A stretch of DNA of 64,000 nt from Nephrocerus scutellatus (GCA_947095585.1 OX352761.1:63874882-63938881), one strand, 5' to 3'. Positions 10,460-22,349 are shown, counted from the first letter of the stretch. Program-made: numbers and translations. The notes: a model not told the origin generated them from the letters alone.

Positions 10460-10985
10460 AAAGTCTCGTTAGTCACCATGGAAATTACCTGTGCGCTGTT
10501 GATGAGTGAATCTTGGATAGTAGTACCCACCAGCTGGACGTCATTGAGTGAGACTCCAGTAGTGGTCTGTGCAGATGCCTTGAAGACCACACGGAATTTG
10601 CTAGTTATCGCATGGTGTGGAATGTAGTAACAGTGGGGGTGGTCGCCATGTTTACCAACCCGTTCCATGTGTACAAGATCTTCATATTCGCGCATGAAGG
10701 CGATGCACTTCTCTCTGAGGTCTGGTTTGCTCTGGAGACGCTGCTCCAGACATTAGAATTGTCGCAGTGCAGCGCGGTAGGAGGCACCTAGTGCGGTTGC
10801 GTCGTGTCGGAAGAGGATTTGGACCATGTATCTGCCTTCCGATGTGCGGGAGTGCGTCTGGGAGTAGTGCCGGCTGCACTCGTCCTCTCTTGAGTCGTCT
10901 GTGGGTACCTCCTCCAACTTCCAGAAGTTCCGAACGAGCTCATCCAGAGTGTGTTCCAGAGTGGGCTCCAAAGGCGACTCTTCCA
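10460..10985 (-). pseudogene. BEL/Pao reverse transcriptase N-terminal fragment
   Basis: Open pieces read LDELVRNFWKLEEVP (about 10960-10910), then FMREYEDLVHMERV (about 10700-10655), YYIPHHAI and KFRVVFKASAQTT (about 10630-10560), then GVSLNDVQLVGTTIQDSL. This is the conserved start of BEL/Pao RT up to the LN-D-LLVGP block. The Asp expected in VVFDAS is Lys here. Sequence then jumps to pre-integrase text, so the catalytic YVDD palm is deleted. Confidence 0.8.
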
Positions 10986-10989
10986 TCAC

Positions 10990-11480
10990 CTGGCTGTGGA
11001 GCGATCGGTTGGGTGGTGCAGCTTGCACCAGGGCAGCTGGACCGAAGACAACCCAACCGAGGTTCGTGGGTTGTTGAACCTTTCTTTGAGCTCACTCCAG
11101 ACCTTTTCATAGCCGCCGGAGTGGAGTAGACCAGGCCAACGCTGCCAGGCAGAACCGCGGTACGAAGCTTCTGTAGTTTGTATGCGGGCGCCAGCTCCGT
11201 GTGGTGCACTAGATTCTCAAATGCGTCTTTGAATGCTAGCCAATTGTGTAGGTCGCCATCGAATGTCGGGATTTGCACCGTTTCATCTCCACCTTTGGCG
11301 TGGTTGAGCTGTGATGCTGTGGTGGAGAAACCGGTCCAATTTTGCAGGGCGTTTTGGCGTCTGCCAAAAACCACCAGTGTTGTTAAACTGCTCGTCCACG
11401 ACTGCCAGCAGATCATCGTGAGCCTGAAGGCCTCAGGTGTTGCATCGCTCACCAATGCCGTGTGTGCTACGAGGAAGCGT
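10990..11480 (-). pseudogene. BEL/Pao gag (DUF1759-type) fragment
   Basis: The minus strand gives IPTFDGDLHNWLAFKDAFEN (about 11280-11215) and APAYKLQKLRTAV, the diagnostic DUF1759 gag block (F-G-x-WxxFxDxF). Upstream text (HDDLLAVVDEQF in another frame) shows a frameshift near 11400. The start is lost at the junction with the satellite near 11485. Zinc knuckles and protease are absent before RT text resumes. Confidence 0.78.
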
Positions 11481-11484
11481 GCGT

Positions 11485-14400
11485 GTTCCTAGAAATATAT
11501 ACTCTCCGAATTTCATGCAAATCGCTTGAGAAATTTCTTTGTTCCAGAAATTCCAGACCAAAATGATCATATCCCAGAATTTCCATAGGAAGAAGTGTTA
11601 TGGTCGTATCATATTCCTACATTCCGAATTTCATGCGAATCGCTTGAGAAATTGCTTTGTTCCAGAAATTCCAGACCATGATGATCATATTCAAGAATTT
11701 CCATAGGAAGAAACCTTATTGTCGCATTTTAGACCTACATTCCGAATTTCATGCGAACCGCTTGAAAAAATTGCTTTGTTCCACAAATTCCAGACCATAA
11801 AGATCATATTTCAGAATTTCCATAGGAAGAAATCTTAAAGTCGCGTCTTAGTCCTACATTCCAAATTTCATGAGAAATTGCTTTGTGCCAGAATTTCCCG
11901 AGCATAATGATCATATTCCAGCATTTCCATAAGAAGAAGTCTTATAGTCGCATCTTAGTCCTACATTTCAAATTTTATACGAATCGCTTAAGAAATTGCT
12001 TTGTTCCAGAAATTCCAGACCATAAAGATCATATTTCAGAATTTCCATAGGAAGAAATCTTAAAGTCGCGTCTTAGTCCTACATTCCAAATTTCATGAGA
12101 AATTGCTTTGTGCCAGAATTTCCCGAGCATAATGATCATATTCCAGCATTTCCATAAGAAGAAGTCTTATAGTCGCATCTTAGTCCTACATTCCGAATTT
12201 CAAGCGATTCGCTTGAGAAATTCCTTTTTTCCAGAAATTCTAGACCATCATGATCATATTCCAGAAATTCCATATGGTCTTATGGTCGTATCATATTCCT
12301 ACATTCCGAATTTCATGACAATCGCTTGAGAAACTCCTTTGTGCCAGAAATTCCAGACCATAATGATCATATTCCAGAATTTCCATAGGAAGAAGCCTTA
12401 TGATCGCATCTTTGTCATACTTTCCGAATTTCATGCGAATCGCTTGAGAAATTGCTTTGTTCCAGAAAATCCAGACCATAATGATAATATTCCAGAATTT
12501 CCATAGGAAGAAGCCTTATGGTCGCATCTTTGTCATACTTTCCGAATTTCAAGCGAATCGCTTGAGAAATTTCTTTGTTCCAGAAATTCCAGACCATAAT
12601 CATCATATTCCAGAATTTCCATAGGAAGTAGTCTTATGGTCGTATCATATTCCTACATTCCGAATTTCATGCAAATCGCTTGAGAAATTGCTTTGTGCCA
12701 GAAATTCCAGACCATAATGATCATATTCCAGAATTTCCATAGGAAGAAGCCTTATGGTAGCATCTTTGTCATACTTTCCGAATTTCATGCGTATCGCTTG
12801 AGAAATTCCTTTGTTACAGAAATTCCAGACCATAATGATCATACTCCAGAATTTTGATAGATAGAAGTCTTCTAGTCGCATCTTAGTCCTACATTCCGAA
12901 TTTCAAGCGATTCGCTTGAGAAATTCCTTTGTTCCAGAAATTCTAGACCATCATGATCATATTCCAGAAATTCCATATGGTCTTATGGTCGTATCATATT
13001 CCTATATTCCGAATTTCATGCAAATCGCTTGAGAAACTCCTTTGTGCCAGAAATTCTAGACCATAATGATCATATTCCAGAATTTCCATAGGAAGTAGTC
13101 TTATGGTCGTATCATATTCCTACATTCCGAATTTCATGCAAATCGCTTGAGAAATTGCTTTGTGCCAGAAATTCCAGACCATAATGATCATATTCCAGAA
13201 TTTCCATAGGAAGAAGTCTTATAGTCACATCTTAGTCCTACATTCCAAATTTTATGCGAATCGCTTAAGAAATTGCTTTGTTCCAGAAATTCCAGACAAT
13301 AATGACCATATCCCAGAATTTCCATAGAAAGAAGTCTTACAGCTGCATCTTAGTCCTACATTCCGAATTTCATGCGAATCGCTTGAGAAATTGCTTTGTG
13401 ACAGAAATTCCAGACCATAATGATCATATTCCAGAATTTCCATAAGAAGAAGCCTTATGGTCGCATCTTTGTCATACTTTCCGAATTTCATGCGAATCGC
13501 TTGAGAAATTGCTTTGTTCCAGAAATTCCAGACCAAAATGATCATATCCCAGAATTTCCATAGGAAGAAGTCTTATAGTCACATTTTAGACCTACATTCC
13601 GAATTTCATGCAAATCGTTTGAGAAATTGCTTTGTTCCTAGAAATTTCTGACCATAATGATCATATTCCAGAATTTCCATAGGAAGAAGCCTTATGGTAG
13701 CATCTTTGTCATACTTTCCGAATTTCATGCGAATCGCTTGAGAAATTCCTTTGTTACAGAAATATCAGACCATAATGATCATACTCCAGAATTTTGATAG
13801 ATAGAAGTCTTCTAGTCGCATCTTAGTCCTACATTCCGAATTTCATGCGAATCGCTTGAGAAATTGCTTTGTGCCAGAAATTCCAGACCATAATGATCAT
13901 ATTCCAGAATTTCCATAAGAAGAAGCCTTATGGTCGCATCTTTGTCATACTTTCCGAATTTCATGCGAATCGCTTGAGAAATTGCTTTGTTCCAGAAATT
14001 CCAGACCAAAATGATCATATCCCAGAATTTCCATAGGAAGAAGTCTTATAGTCACATTTTAGACCTACATTCCGAATTTCATGCAAATCGTTTGAGAAAT
14101 TGCTTTGTTCCTAGAAATTCCTGACCATAATGATCATATTCAAGAATTCCCGTAGGAAGAAGTCTTACAGTCGCATCTTAGTCCTACATTCCAAATTTCA
14201 TGAGAAATTGCTTTGTTCCAGAATTTCCCGAGCATAATGATCATATTCCAGAATTTCCATAGGAAGAAGTCTTATAGTCGCATCTTAGTCCTACATTCCG
14301 AATTTCATGCGAATCGCTTGAGAAATCGCTTTGTTCCACAAATTCCAGACCATAATAATCATATTCAAGAATTTCCGTAGGAAGAAACCGTATAGTCGCA

Positions 14401-16529
14401 TCTTAGTCCTACATTCCGAATTTCAAGCGATTCGCTTGAAAAAATTGCTTTGTTCCTAGAAATTGCAGACCATAATGATCATATTCAAGAATTTCCGTAG
14501 GAAGAAGTCTTACAGTCGTATCTTAGTCCTACATTCCAAATTTCATGAGAAATTGCTTTGTTCCAGAATTTCCCGAGCATAATGATCATATTCCAGAATT
14601 TCCATAGGAAGAAGTCTTATAGTCGCATCTTAGTCCTACATTCCGAATTTTATGCGAATCGCTTGAGAAATTTCTTTGTTCAAGAAATACCAGATCATAA
14701 TGATCATATTCCAGAATTTTGATAGGAAGAAGTCTTATAGTCGCATGTTAGTCCTACATTCTGAATTTCACGCGAATCGCTTCCATAGAAAGAAGTCTTA
14801 CAGCTGCATCTTAGTCCTACAATCCAAATTTCATGCGAATCGCTTAAGAAATTGCTTTGTGCCAGAAATTCCAGAACATAATAATCATATTCCAGAATTT
14901 CCATAGGAAGAAGCCTTATGGTCGCATCATTGTCATACTTTCCGAATTTCATGCGAATCGCTTGAGAAATTGCTTTGCTCCAGAAATTCCAGACCAAAAT
15001 GATCATATCCCAGAATTTTCATAGGAAGAAGTCTTATAGTCACATTTTAGACCTACATTCCGAATTTTATGCGAATCGCTTGAAAAAATTGCATTGTTCC
15101 AAAAATTCCAGACCATAATGATCATATCCCAGAATTTCCAGAGAAGTCTTACAGCTTCATCTTAGTCCTAAATTCCAAAATTCATACAAATCGTTTGAGA
15201 AATTGCTTTGTTCCTAGAAATTCCAGACCATAATGATCATATTCCAGAATTTCCATAGGAAGAAGCCTTATGGTCGCATCTTTGTCATACATTCCGAATT
15301 TCATACGAATCGGTTGAGAAATTGCTTTATTCCAGAAATTCCAGACCAAAATGACCATATTCCAGAATTTCCATAGGAAGAAGTCTTATAGTCGCATCTT
15401 AGTCCTACATTTCGAATTTTATGCGAATCGCTTAAGAAATTGCTTTGTTCCAGAAATTCCAGACCATAAAGATCATATTTCAGAATTTCCATAGGAAGAA
15501 ATCTTACAGTCGCATCTTAGTCCTACATTCTAAATTTCATGAGAAATTGCTTTGTGCCAGAATTTCCCGAGCATAATGATCATATTCCAGAATTTCCATA
15601 AGAAGAAGTCTTATAGTCGCATCTTAGTCCTACATTCCGAATTTCATGCGAACCGCTTGAAAAAATTGCTTTGTTCCAAAAATTACAGACAATAATGACC
15701 ATATTCCATAATTTCCATAGGAAGAAGTCTTATAGTCACATCTTAGTCCTACATTCCAAATTTTATGCGAATCGCTTAAGAAATTGCTTTGTTCCAGAAA
15801 TTCCAGACAATAATGACCATATCCCAGAATTCCCATAGAAAGAAGTCTTACAGCTGCATCTTAGTCCTAAATTCCGAATTTCATGCAAATCGTTTGAGAA
15901 ATTGCTTTGTTCCTAGAAATTCCAGACCATAATGATCATATTCAAGAATTCCCGTAGGAAGAATTCTTATAGTCGCATCTTAGTCCTACATTCTAAATTT
16001 CATGAGAAATTGTTTTGTTCCAGAATTTGCCGAGCATAATGATCATATTCCAGAATTTCCATAGGAAGAAGTCTTACAGCTGCATCTTAGTCCTGAATTC
16101 CGAATTTCATGCAAATCGTTTGAGAAATTGCTTTGTTCCTAGAAATTCCAGACCATAATGATCATATTCAAGAATTCCCGTAGGAAGAAGTCTTATAGTC
16201 GCATCTTAGTCCTATATTCTAAATTTCATGAGAAATTGTTTTGTTCCAGAAATTCCAGACCATAAAGATCATATTTCAGAATTTCCATAGGAAGAAATCT
16301 TAAAGTCGCGTCTTAGTCCTACATTCCAAATTTCTTGAGAAATTGCTTTGTGCCAGAAATTTCAGACCATAATGATCATATTCCAGAATTTCCATAGGAA
16401 GAAGCCTTATGGTAGCATCTTTGTCATACTTTCCGAATTTCATGCGTATCGCTTGAGAAATTCCTATGTTACAGAAATTCCAGACCATAATGATCATACA
16501 CCAGAATTTTGATAGATAGAAGTCTTATA
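11485..16529. repeat. Satellite array, about 43 units of about 118 bp
   Basis: Head-to-tail units share CCGAATTTCATGCGAATCGC, TTGAGAAATTGCTTTG, TTCCAGAAATTCCAGACC, ATAATGATCATATTCCAGAA and TTTCCATAGGAAGAAG. The spacing between CCGAA landmarks at 11506, 11624 and 11742 is exactly 118 bp. Some units lack about 12 bp (CATGAGAAATTG variant). Blocks of several units are repeated as larger modules (for example 13440-13640 and 13911-14110, 471 bp apart), so higher-order structure exists. 118 is not a multiple of three, so the short open frames inside are by-products. The left edge cuts BEL/Pao gag; the right edge ends before an A tract at 16536-16551. Confidence 0.95.
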
Positions 16530-16569
16530 ATATCAAAAAAAAAAAAAAAAGGTGCGTGTCAGCTCCGAC

Positions 16570-16881
16570 GCGCGACTGTAGTTTACTCCTTAAGAATCGA
16601 TTTTCATATGTAACTCGCTCCAGGCGCCACGCGTTACACGCGTCACAAATTTGCAACCTCTCCTTGAATTCAACCGCAATACTCGTGGCGCTCTAAATGC
16701 ACATCAGTTTACCCTTAAGCCCATCTTTGGACGTACAGTTAAGTTCAGGGATTCGTTCTTCAGCCGTATAACACGTATGTGGAATGCTCTGCCAAGCTCT
16801 GTCTTTCCACATCACTATGATCCACAGGCATTCAAGACACAAGCTCATAGACATCTCCTCTCTTCTTCGAAAATAGGCTAA
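16570..16881 (+). pseudogene. Non-LTR retrotransposon RT C-terminal scrap
   Basis: The open stretch 16651-16881 contains FRDSFFSRITRMWNALPSSV followed by FPHHYDPQAFKTQAHRHLL. This is the C-terminal segment of insect CR1/jockey-superfamily RT proteins (the FKNSFF...WNSLP block). It ends at a natural stop (TAG at 16879). Very similar sequence (about 95 percent) sits inside gypsy integrase at 57182-57327 and 63053-63198. The upstream RT domain is absent here. Confidence 0.7.
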
Positions 16882-18124
16882 AGTTGAAGGTCCCTCGACG
16901 TTGTTGGGCTCCGATCAAGAAGGTGTTGCCGTTGATGTAGCTAATTAGCTTGTATTTTGGTGAAGGTGACTCCGAAACTGTCTGAGCACTTTGGCAGCAA
17001 AGACAGCGCTCGCAGAACTTATTTGTCCAAAGACGCTGGGTGCAGTACATGCAGTGGCTGGCATGCTCTTTCGATGAAATTTTATCTTTATTTTCTTTAT
17101 TTATTTGTAAACGGATATATGCGAAATGAGTTTTGCAACAACAACAAAAAAGAACATATAAAAGTTATCACTTTCATTATTTCACTATTCCGACCGGAGC
17201 GTATGTTATGGCAAATAAACAATTAATTATTAATAATCAATCAACCAAAACGCACATACTTAACATTGTATATGATAAAATAAAACTTCTTTCGAACTCC
17301 AAGTAACCATGTGGCTCGGTATATATGCTGTGGTTGGATGCGGAATGCTACGGCACCCAACACTCGAGCTACCGGTCGCTTTTAGCTTTTTGATTTGCTT
17401 GTTTGATGCTAGTTTCCATCCTCTTATCGCCTTTTTGGTGGCGTCAGTTTCTATTCCACTCTGGCGCCCGTTTCCCATTTCACAAAATCATCCGACCCTA
17501 AAAATTACACATTGGCATATTTCCAATATGCAAATCATATCGCCCACACAATATGGGGCTTACTGGAACGGAATAGCAAGATCATAGGCTGGGAAGCATA
17601 GAATAGAGACCCAAGAGTTCCAGTTGCTATTAAAAGAAAAATGTTTGTGCATGGCAGGGCTGCCAGCAGTACCATCAACAACAAAATTAATCGAAGCCAA
17701 GAAAAATCTGAATTCAAAACAAAATATCCTATTACACCACTTAGGAAATAATTTCCTCAAAATAATTTCACATTCGCCGCACTGCTTTTAATTCAACACC
17801 GCAAATAGGCATAAAAGACTAAACAAAGAGATACTCTAAACTAGCTAAATTGTGTTCCAATTTGGTTCTCTCTTAAAATTTTAAATCAGATCATTGTTAA
17901 AAACTTGATAGTGCAATATACTGGTAAAAAACATTATTGTATTATTTTTCTTAGTCCCTAAATTGAAAACTCATTGTAAAAAACCACCAATGGTTCATGT
18001 ATGTATGGAAAAAATTTTCGTTTCAACACTCGTTCAGGGCGATTGAAATCATTATCGTTTGAGCACTCGCCCAATGCGGTCGAGAAATTATATATTATTA
18101 TACATTATACAAGGGGGTTAACCA
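16882..18124. other. Unassigned AT-rich stretch
   Basis: A minus-strand open stretch at 17050-16832 has a Cys cluster (CERCLCCQSAQ) but matches no family I recognise. Open stretches on both strands at 17260-17590 are also unrecognised. No repeats or RNA genes seen. Confidence 0.35.
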
Positions 18125-19414
18125 GAGTACGGATTTTGGGCGCAAATGTGAAAAACTCACCTGAATGTGAGATGTCAGTTCGTATACGTACGAGGTGTAT
18201 CTATAGCATACAATTTTAAAGTTGTGTGATGTTTTTTCTTTCTTTGGCTTAGTGTAATTTAATGGCAGATTCTAGTATAAGATTCTAGTACAAATTCTGA
18301 ATCGGTTCGATTTTGTCTAATGCAGACGACAGCTCACGTACTCAAAACTAGGTGAGATGTGAAAAAGTCTCACCAAAGTGTTACTTATTGTTTCCACCTC
18401 AAATAACAATAATGCTACAATAAAATAATTTGCTTCTTGCATGTACACGTATACGGGCTTCAAATAATGCTACAATAAATGTGAGCCGAATTGAAGGAAA
18501 AATGTTGTAGGATTATTTTAACCTATTTTCAAGGTCAGCACAGATCAAATTGGCGAAATTTGAATTTGAAGAGAAGGGTCGCACTGCAAACACCGAGACG
18601 GAGGCAGAGAAAATTTAGAACACATGTATTAGTGGGCTTTATAATTGTTAGCTGTGATCAAATCATCTCTATAGAAAGCCCAACTGTACGCATACTAATG
18701 CAGTGAAACTATCTCAAACGCGTCTGTGTTTGTGGGAATTTGATGGGAGTGTACAAAAAATAAGCAGACGCATATTATGAAACGCGCTAACTGGTGGAAA
18801 TGCAAAGAGCGAGAAACGTAAATATTGATTTTGCTCTTTTGTTGATTACCATTCTATAAACGTTTGCGATATTTTTTAGCAAGCATCCGTGTATCAGCGA
18901 AACAGTTTCTAACGAAACCACATTTAAAGCACTACCAAGCTCAATATTGGACGCCCTTGCTCACTAAACTCTTTTACCCATTTTGCACAGTTGTTTGTTT
19001 GTTCTCTTTATTCTATTTATGTGCGTTTATTTTTCCTGTTCTCATATAATTTTTATTTTTATTAAATTTTTTATTTCAAATATCATTTGTTATATTTTTC
19101 AATTTACCTTTATTCTTTTTTATTACTTTGCTTATTAATTACCGAATATGCGATAACATGTATTATAAATTTATTCTTTAATTTTTGCCATGAATGCATT
19201 TCAGCGATAACTCCATAATTTACTCACCCAAGCAAATTATTTTATTGTAGCATTTTTGTTATTTGAGGTGGACAGGTGCTGTTGACATTAAAGCAAAATC
19301 AAATTATGCGCATGAGTTAAAAATCATACTAGTTACTACACACAATATCTACTAATACTACGAACTTGCGGTTAAGATGTGAGTTTTTCAAATTTGCGGC
19401 CAAAATCCGTGCTC
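18125..19414. mobile_element. 1.29-kb terminal-inverted-repeat element, non-autonomous
   Basis: Outer inverted repeats are 18125-18160 and 19379-19414: left GAGTACGGATTTTGGGCGCA, right (reverse complement) GAGCACGGATTTTGGCCGCA, each continuing into AAAAACTCAC. A second inner pair is 18394-18435 against 19230-19272 (CCACCTCAAATAACA and ATGCTACAATAAAATAATTT). Arms are of unequal length, about 310 and 185 bp. No transposase frame is visible inside. I found no convincing target duplication, so superfamily is open. A diverged arm of the same family lies at 24985-25095. Confidence 0.72.
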
Positions 19415-19678
19415 AGGACGGTCGACAGATTCAAGTAGGCCGATTTGATCGTAAAAGTGAGTACTCCTCCTGCAGAGCCACAAGTTTGCAGTGTTAGTAG
19501 GTGTTGTGTGTGGAAGTATGATTTTTTGACGCATGCGTAAACCTTGATTTTGTTCTTCTGTCAAGAGCAGTGCTGCTGTTAAACATTTTTGGAACGGAGT
19601 ATGGTTACTTGGGAGTATATTGAAGTACACAATATTTATAAAAAAAGTTCCAATAGAAAAATAATAAACGCTTTTATA

Positions 19679-20983
19679 AAGGGTGTTTTTTAAGGAGGTT
19701 TGTTTTTCCGATAGATGTCGTTTTATTTTATGACAGTTGTTTTGACAGCTCAAAGTGGCATTTCTACTCAGTATTGTTTGGCAAATCATTATGAATAGGT
19801 TAACTCCAGAACAACGTTTTCAAATCGTGGAAATTTATTTTCAAAATCAGTGTTCAATTAAAAATGTTTATAGAGCACTTCGTGAATTTTATGGTGCACA
19901 TAATCGTCCGTCAGAGACCACCATAAAGAACGTAATTACCAAATTTCGGTCTACATTCACTCTTTTGGATGCCAAGCCACCGACAAGAATGAGAAGAGTT
20001 CGTACAGAAGAAAATATTGCTGTCGTTGAGGCCAGTGTCGAAGAAAACGACAATTTATCGATTCGTCGTCGTGCTCAGCAAATTGGACTTTGTCCATCGA
20101 CTTTATGGAAAATTTTACGTAAAGATTTGGGTTTGGTGCCATACAAAATTCAATTGGTGCAAGAATTAAAGCCACACGACCATCGTTTGCGCCGTGAATT
20201 CAGTGATTGGTCGTTAAATCAATTGAACGAAGATCCATTTTTTTACCGTAAAATTCTCTTCAGTGATGAGGCGCATTTTTTGTTAAATGGATACGTCAAC
20301 AAACAAAATTGTCGCATTTGGAGCAAAGATAATCCACACGCCGTTCAAGAATTACCAATGCATCCTGATAAATGTACTGTTTGGTGCGGTCTATGGGCTG
20401 GTGGGATCATCGGTCCATATTTCTTTAAAAATGAGGAAGGACGACGCGTTACCGTGAATGGAAATCGATACAGAACCATGTTAAATGAGTTTTTGTTGTC
20501 AAATCTTGAAGATATGGATATGGATGAAATGTGGTTTCAACAAGATGGTGCCACTTGCCATACAGCACGTGAAACAATCGACTTATTGAAAGAAACTTTC
20601 AACGACAACATTATTTCGAGAAATGGTCCGGTGAATTGGCCTCCGCGTTCGTGCGATTTGACGCCACTCGATTACTTTTTGTGGGGATACGTGAAGTCAT
20701 TGGTTTATGTGGATAAACCTCAATCGATTGACGCTTTGGAAACCAATATTCAACGTGTCATTGCTGACATACGCCCTCAAATGCTTGAAAAAGTGCTGGA
20801 AAATTGGACCTCCAGAATGACATTTGTGAAAAATAGTCGTGGTAGCCATATGCCAGAAATTGTGTTTAAATGTTAAATGCCAAAAAATTATCTACAAAAT
20901 AAAAAAAAATTTTGGTCATTTCATAATTTTATATGTGTTTTATTCAAAAAAAAAAATCGGCAACCTCTTAAAAAAACACCCGT
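19679..20983 (+). mobile_element. Mariner element of DD41D (rosa) type, copy 1
   Basis: A 1305-bp element flanked by TA (19677-19678 and 20984-20985). Terminal inverted repeats read AAGGGTGTTTTTTAAGGAGG at the left and, reverse complemented, ACGGGTGTTTTTTTAAGAGG at the right. One intact transposase fills most of it. It is virtually identical to copy 2 at 25726-27029: I see one substitution (near 20893) and one base difference in an A tract. Such identity implies very recent movement or duplication. Confidence 0.95.
19791..20876 (+). CDS. Mariner transposase, DD41D type, intact
   Basis: A 361-residue protein from ATG at 19791; an in-frame ATG at 19755 would add 12 residues, but MNRLTPEQRFQIVEIY is the usual kind of start. 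N-terminal helix-turn-helix domains span about residues 1-110, with the linker LVPYKIQLVQEL. The catalytic acidic residues are D159 (FSDEAHF), D252 (QQDGATCHT) and D294 (TPLDYFLWGY), with 41 residues between the last two. DD41D defines the rosa mariner lineage described in tephritid flies. No stops or shifts. The enzyme would bind the inverted repeats and cut and paste the element at TA. Identical protein to copy 2. Confidence 0.95.
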   Translation: MNRLTPEQRFQIVEIYFQNQCSIKNVYRALREFYGAHNRPSETTIKNVITKFRSTFTLLDAKPPTRMRRVRTEENIAVVEASVEENDNLSIRRRAQQIGLCPSTLWKILRKDLGLVPYKIQLVQELKPHDHRLRREFSDWSLNQLNEDPFFYRKILFSDEAHFLLNGYVNKQNCRIWSKDNPHAVQELPMHPDKCTVWCGLWAGGIIGPYFFKNEEGRRVTVNGNRYRTMLNEFLLSNLEDMDMDEMWFQQDGATCHTARETIDLLKETFNDNIISRNGPVNWPPRSCDLTPLDYFLWGYVKSLVYVDKPQSIDALETNIQRVIADIRPQMLEKVLENWTSRMTFVKNSRGSHMPEIVFKC

Positions 20984-21419
20984 TATATATTACAAACATA
21001 TTTTTTAATTGATTTTATGCCTTTTTTGCAGGTGCACAAAATTCAAAGCTTATGTTCCTGTTTTTTAATATGTCTACGCATTGCATATACTCCAACTGAA
21101 TACAAAAACCTTATGTCGAGTTTTTTTTTAAAAAAAATCTGCCGTAGAGTGCTTTTTTGGCTGTCAAGTTGTTTGTTTATTCCAAAAAACCAATCTACGG
21201 TAGATTGGATTTCCCCTCAAACAGATCTTGATATTTTGGGAGATTTACCCCTCTTCTCAATTACTGCAACAACAACACATGCAACAAAACAATGTAAACA
21301 AAAGATTCTCGGCTTTCGTGTTCGTTTATACGAGAAAAAATCTACGCTCGACCGCAGATTGCTAAAACAAAAAAAAAACTCGACATTAAATATAACGCTA
21401 AACTCAACCAAAAAAAAAC
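20984..21419. other. Unassigned stretch with a 19-nt palindrome
   Basis: No gene recognised. CCAATCTACGGTAGATTGG at 21190-21208 is a perfect palindrome around a central base. A 154-codon open stretch (21017-21481) is low-complexity and Lys/Ser-rich and runs into the dispersed repeat, so I do not call it a gene. Confidence 0.4.
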
Positions 21420-21955
21420 AAAAAATTAAAATTTTCCATGTAAATTCTCAAATAGGAGATACATATGTGTGCAAAGTTTGAACCGGTTTAATTTGGAAAA
21501 TAATTAATATTAAATTAAAATTTTTACGCAAACTGTTCTCACCGGAGATACACATGTGTAAAAAAAATTTGTATGGGAAAAAATCCAAATCAATGAAGAA
21601 AATCGGGAATTATTTTTTTTAGAAAATTTTTTATGGGGCCCCACGAATTCGGGGCCCGGGGTCTCCAAAATGTTTACAAAAAGTGGTGTCCATCGGAGAT
21701 ACACATGCGTATAAAATTTTAAGAAAATCGAGTAAAATTTTGTAAAATATTTGTATGGGAGCCTTCCGACTTTAATAGAAAATGCTGTCTCCGGACATAC
21801 ACATGTGTGCAAACTTTCAATAAAATCGGGCTTTGGGAATTGGGTTAAAAATTGATCGCAAGATTTCACGACAGCCGATCGACTGCCGACCGACCGACAT
21901 CCGTGCCACGGGCAAGTGAAGTTAATATAGAGAATTTGAAAAGTCGTCGTTTTCT
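21420..21955 (+). repeat. Dispersed repeat family DR, long copy
   Basis: Runs from AATTAAAATTTTCCATGTAA to GAAGTTAATATAGAGAATTT. Inside, a module around GGAGATACACATGTGT recurs four times (about 21456, 21545, 21694 and 21788), each with nearby GGGGCCC- or ATGGGAGC-type text. Near the right end is a short hairpin, CCGTGCCACGG. Related copies are at 27270-27560, 27998-28272, 35026-35224 and 56118-56213. Non-coding; the shape resembles Helentron/DINE-type elements, but that is inference. Confidence 0.65.
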
Positions 21956-22349
21956 TTGAATATTATTATAACTAGATTTATTCTAATTTGGAAGCAGGGA
22001 AATCTCCATATTAAAATTAAACAGCAAATGTTTTTATTTATGTTTTGTTTTTTGACATACAAACTTGGCTTAGATTATTTCGGGAACTAGAATCAGAAGA
22101 ATAGGGGGAATAACACAAAATGCATCAGATTGCAAGTAGCCGTAACTATCTCTAAGTGGTTAAAGTGCGATCAAACCTCCACGGGGTGGTCGCCGGTAAT
22201 TTTCCTCCAATACAGGATGCTGAATGATCGGGCTAGTTCCTTCAAAGTAAGTTTGGCGCGAGGCCAATAACCTCGCCCGTAAAAAAAATCTATTACAAAA
22301 ACCAAAATCAGCCTCGGATACACTGATGAAGGACGACCACGGCAGCAAA

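Larger units (their letters stand above)
9548..11480 (-). mobile_element. BEL/Pao LTR retrotransposon 2, internally deleted
   Basis: Minus-strand order is gag (11480-about 10990), RT N-terminus (about 10980-10460) and integrase (about 10440-9548). Zinc knuckles, protease, RT core, RNase H and the first part of the integrase core are missing, so several internal deletions have collapsed the element to under 2 kb. Composition is GC-richer than the flanks. Its 5' end abuts the satellite array at about 11485. It differs in sequence from BEL/Pao element 1. Confidence 0.82.

Noticed and set aside
12291..16497. Series of minus-strand open frames of similar sequence (WNFWNKAISQAIRMKFGK...)
   Set aside because: They are translations of the 118-bp satellite. 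The unit is not a multiple of three, frames change at each unit and no start context or conservation supports coding.
17260..17590. Overlapping open frames on both strands
   Set aside because: No motif, no conservation evidence and no start or splice context; left as unassigned.
19388..19789. 133-codon minus-strand frame left of mariner copy 1
   Set aside because: It spans the end of the TIR element, plain flank and the mariner left end, so it cannot be one gene.
21017..21481. 154-codon open frame
   Set aside because: Low-complexity Lys/Ser/Asn text, crosses into the dispersed repeat and matches no family.
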